A DNA stretch of 64,000 bases from Bacillota bacterium. Lineage in GTDB: Bacteria; Bacillota; Clostridia; Acetivibrionales; DSM-1351. This document shows, piece after piece, positions 63,646 to 64,000 of this stretch (position 1 is the first letter of the stretch; the number at the start of each line of letters is the position of its first letter). The stretch spans positions 124,001-188,000 of the forward strand of contig JAEZRV010000090.1 of the NCBI GenBank assembly GCA_023444055.1, given 5' to 3'. The position numbers and the translations under genes are program-made. The notes under the pieces are model-generated. The model searched no databases and had not been told where the DNA came from. It saw only the letters and a program-made list of their open reading frames with translations.

Positions 63646-64000
63646 ATGAGACAATACCACTTTATTTTATTAGGAGTTTATGATTTACTATTAGCAGTAG
63701 CAGCCGTTTTTTGTGGTACACTTATGATAAATTCAAGCTATGGGATTTTTAGTAATTATCCCTCAGAATGGATATTAATATTACCATTTAAAAATTGGAT
63801 TATACCAGGAATCCTTACTATAGCAATATTTGGCATAGGTAATATTATTGCAGCATTCTTTTGCTTTAGACGGAAGAATAATAGCTCATGGTTTTTTTCA
63901 GCATTAATGGGTGGAATATTTTTAACACTCCTTATAATGCAAGTATTGTTAATAGGTGAATACTATTTAGCAACTATTGAATTTTTAATCTTTAGCATAC
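63646..64000 (+). CDS. Membrane protein of unknown function, cut by window end
   Basis: The frame opens at ATG 63646 with GGAGAG upstream and runs off the window after 118 codons without a stop. It shows at least three membrane segments (about residues 6-28, 50-75 and 85-112) in the visible part. It lies 54 bp after the DUF4173 gene on the same strand and is probably in the same transcript. No family is recognised. Confidence 0.7.
   Translation, partial: MRQYHFILLGVYDLLLAVAAVFCGTLMINSSYGIFSNYPSEWILILPFKNWIIPGILTIAIFGIGNIIAAFFCFRRKNNSSWFFSALMGGIFLTLLIMQVLLIGEYYLATIEFLIFSI

Overview
The window looks like the chromosome of a low-GC, spore-forming type Clostridia, probably a saccharolytic or cellulolytic anaerobe of the Ruminiclostridium/Acetivibrio kind. 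This is inferred from the AT-rich sequence, strong GGAGG ribosome sites, a WalRK-type system, S-layer proteins, the GlgC/GlgD pair, a GH94 cellobiose phosphorylase, a GH3 lipoprotein glucosidase and a CE7 acetyl esterase. The genus cannot be fixed from sequence reading alone.

Layout. 1-2.0 kb: a WalK-like histidine kinase (cut by the window edge) and its WalR-like regulator. 2.3-23.5 kb: a long minus-strand surface-polysaccharide cluster, read from rmlD towards a CapD-type dehydratase. It holds rmlDACB (dTDP-rhamnose), a Wzm/Wzt-type ABC exporter in which both proteins carry extra domains, a DegT aminotransferase, an ATP-grasp protein, a methyltransferase, an 1800-residue protein with four glycosyltransferase domains, an epimerase, two GT2 enzymes, a PglC-type phosphoglycosyl transferase and the dehydratase. 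23.8-25.9 kb: a divergent O-antigen-ligase/polymerase-like protein. 26-38 kb: the cell-surface region, with two TolC-like coiled-coil secreted proteins, an SLH protein and two tandem S-layer paralogues, each S-layer gene having a clear promoter and a structured leader. 38.3-40.7 kb: glycogen genes glgC-glgD. 41-45 kb: a small Cys/Gly-rich protein, murI, a membrane protein, an acyl-CoA ligase and tRNA-Pro with a mosaic tRNA remnant beside it. 45.6-50.3 kb: a TtcA-like tRNA thiolation protein that seems to start at AUA, a phosphodiester glycosidase-domain surface protein, and galU with an unusual structured leader. 50.9-59 kb: a small acidic protein, GH3, CE7, an MCP and cellobiose phosphorylase. 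59-64 kb: a zinc-type ABC transporter, then a DUF2975/HTH pair and membrane proteins.

How it fits together. GalU and RmlA-D supply UDP-glucose and dTDP-rhamnose. The dehydratase, aminotransferase and PglC-like transferase could make and load an amino sugar on the lipid carrier, the transferases extend the chain, and Wzm/Wzt (with a fused methyltransferase) export it. The polymer is a natural candidate for the cell-wall glycan that S-layer proteins bind. The degradative genes (GH3, CE7, GH94) would take acetylated plant oligosaccharides and cellobiose to glucose 1-phosphate, which GlgC/GlgD and GalU consume.

The most novel signal is a conserved leader of about 100 nt (6499-6615 and 20984-21080, direct orientation) in which a stem-loop lies between the Shine-Dalgarno sequence and the start codon. 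Two copies bracket the strain-specific part of the glycan cluster, and a divergent third copy lies at 27221-27280.
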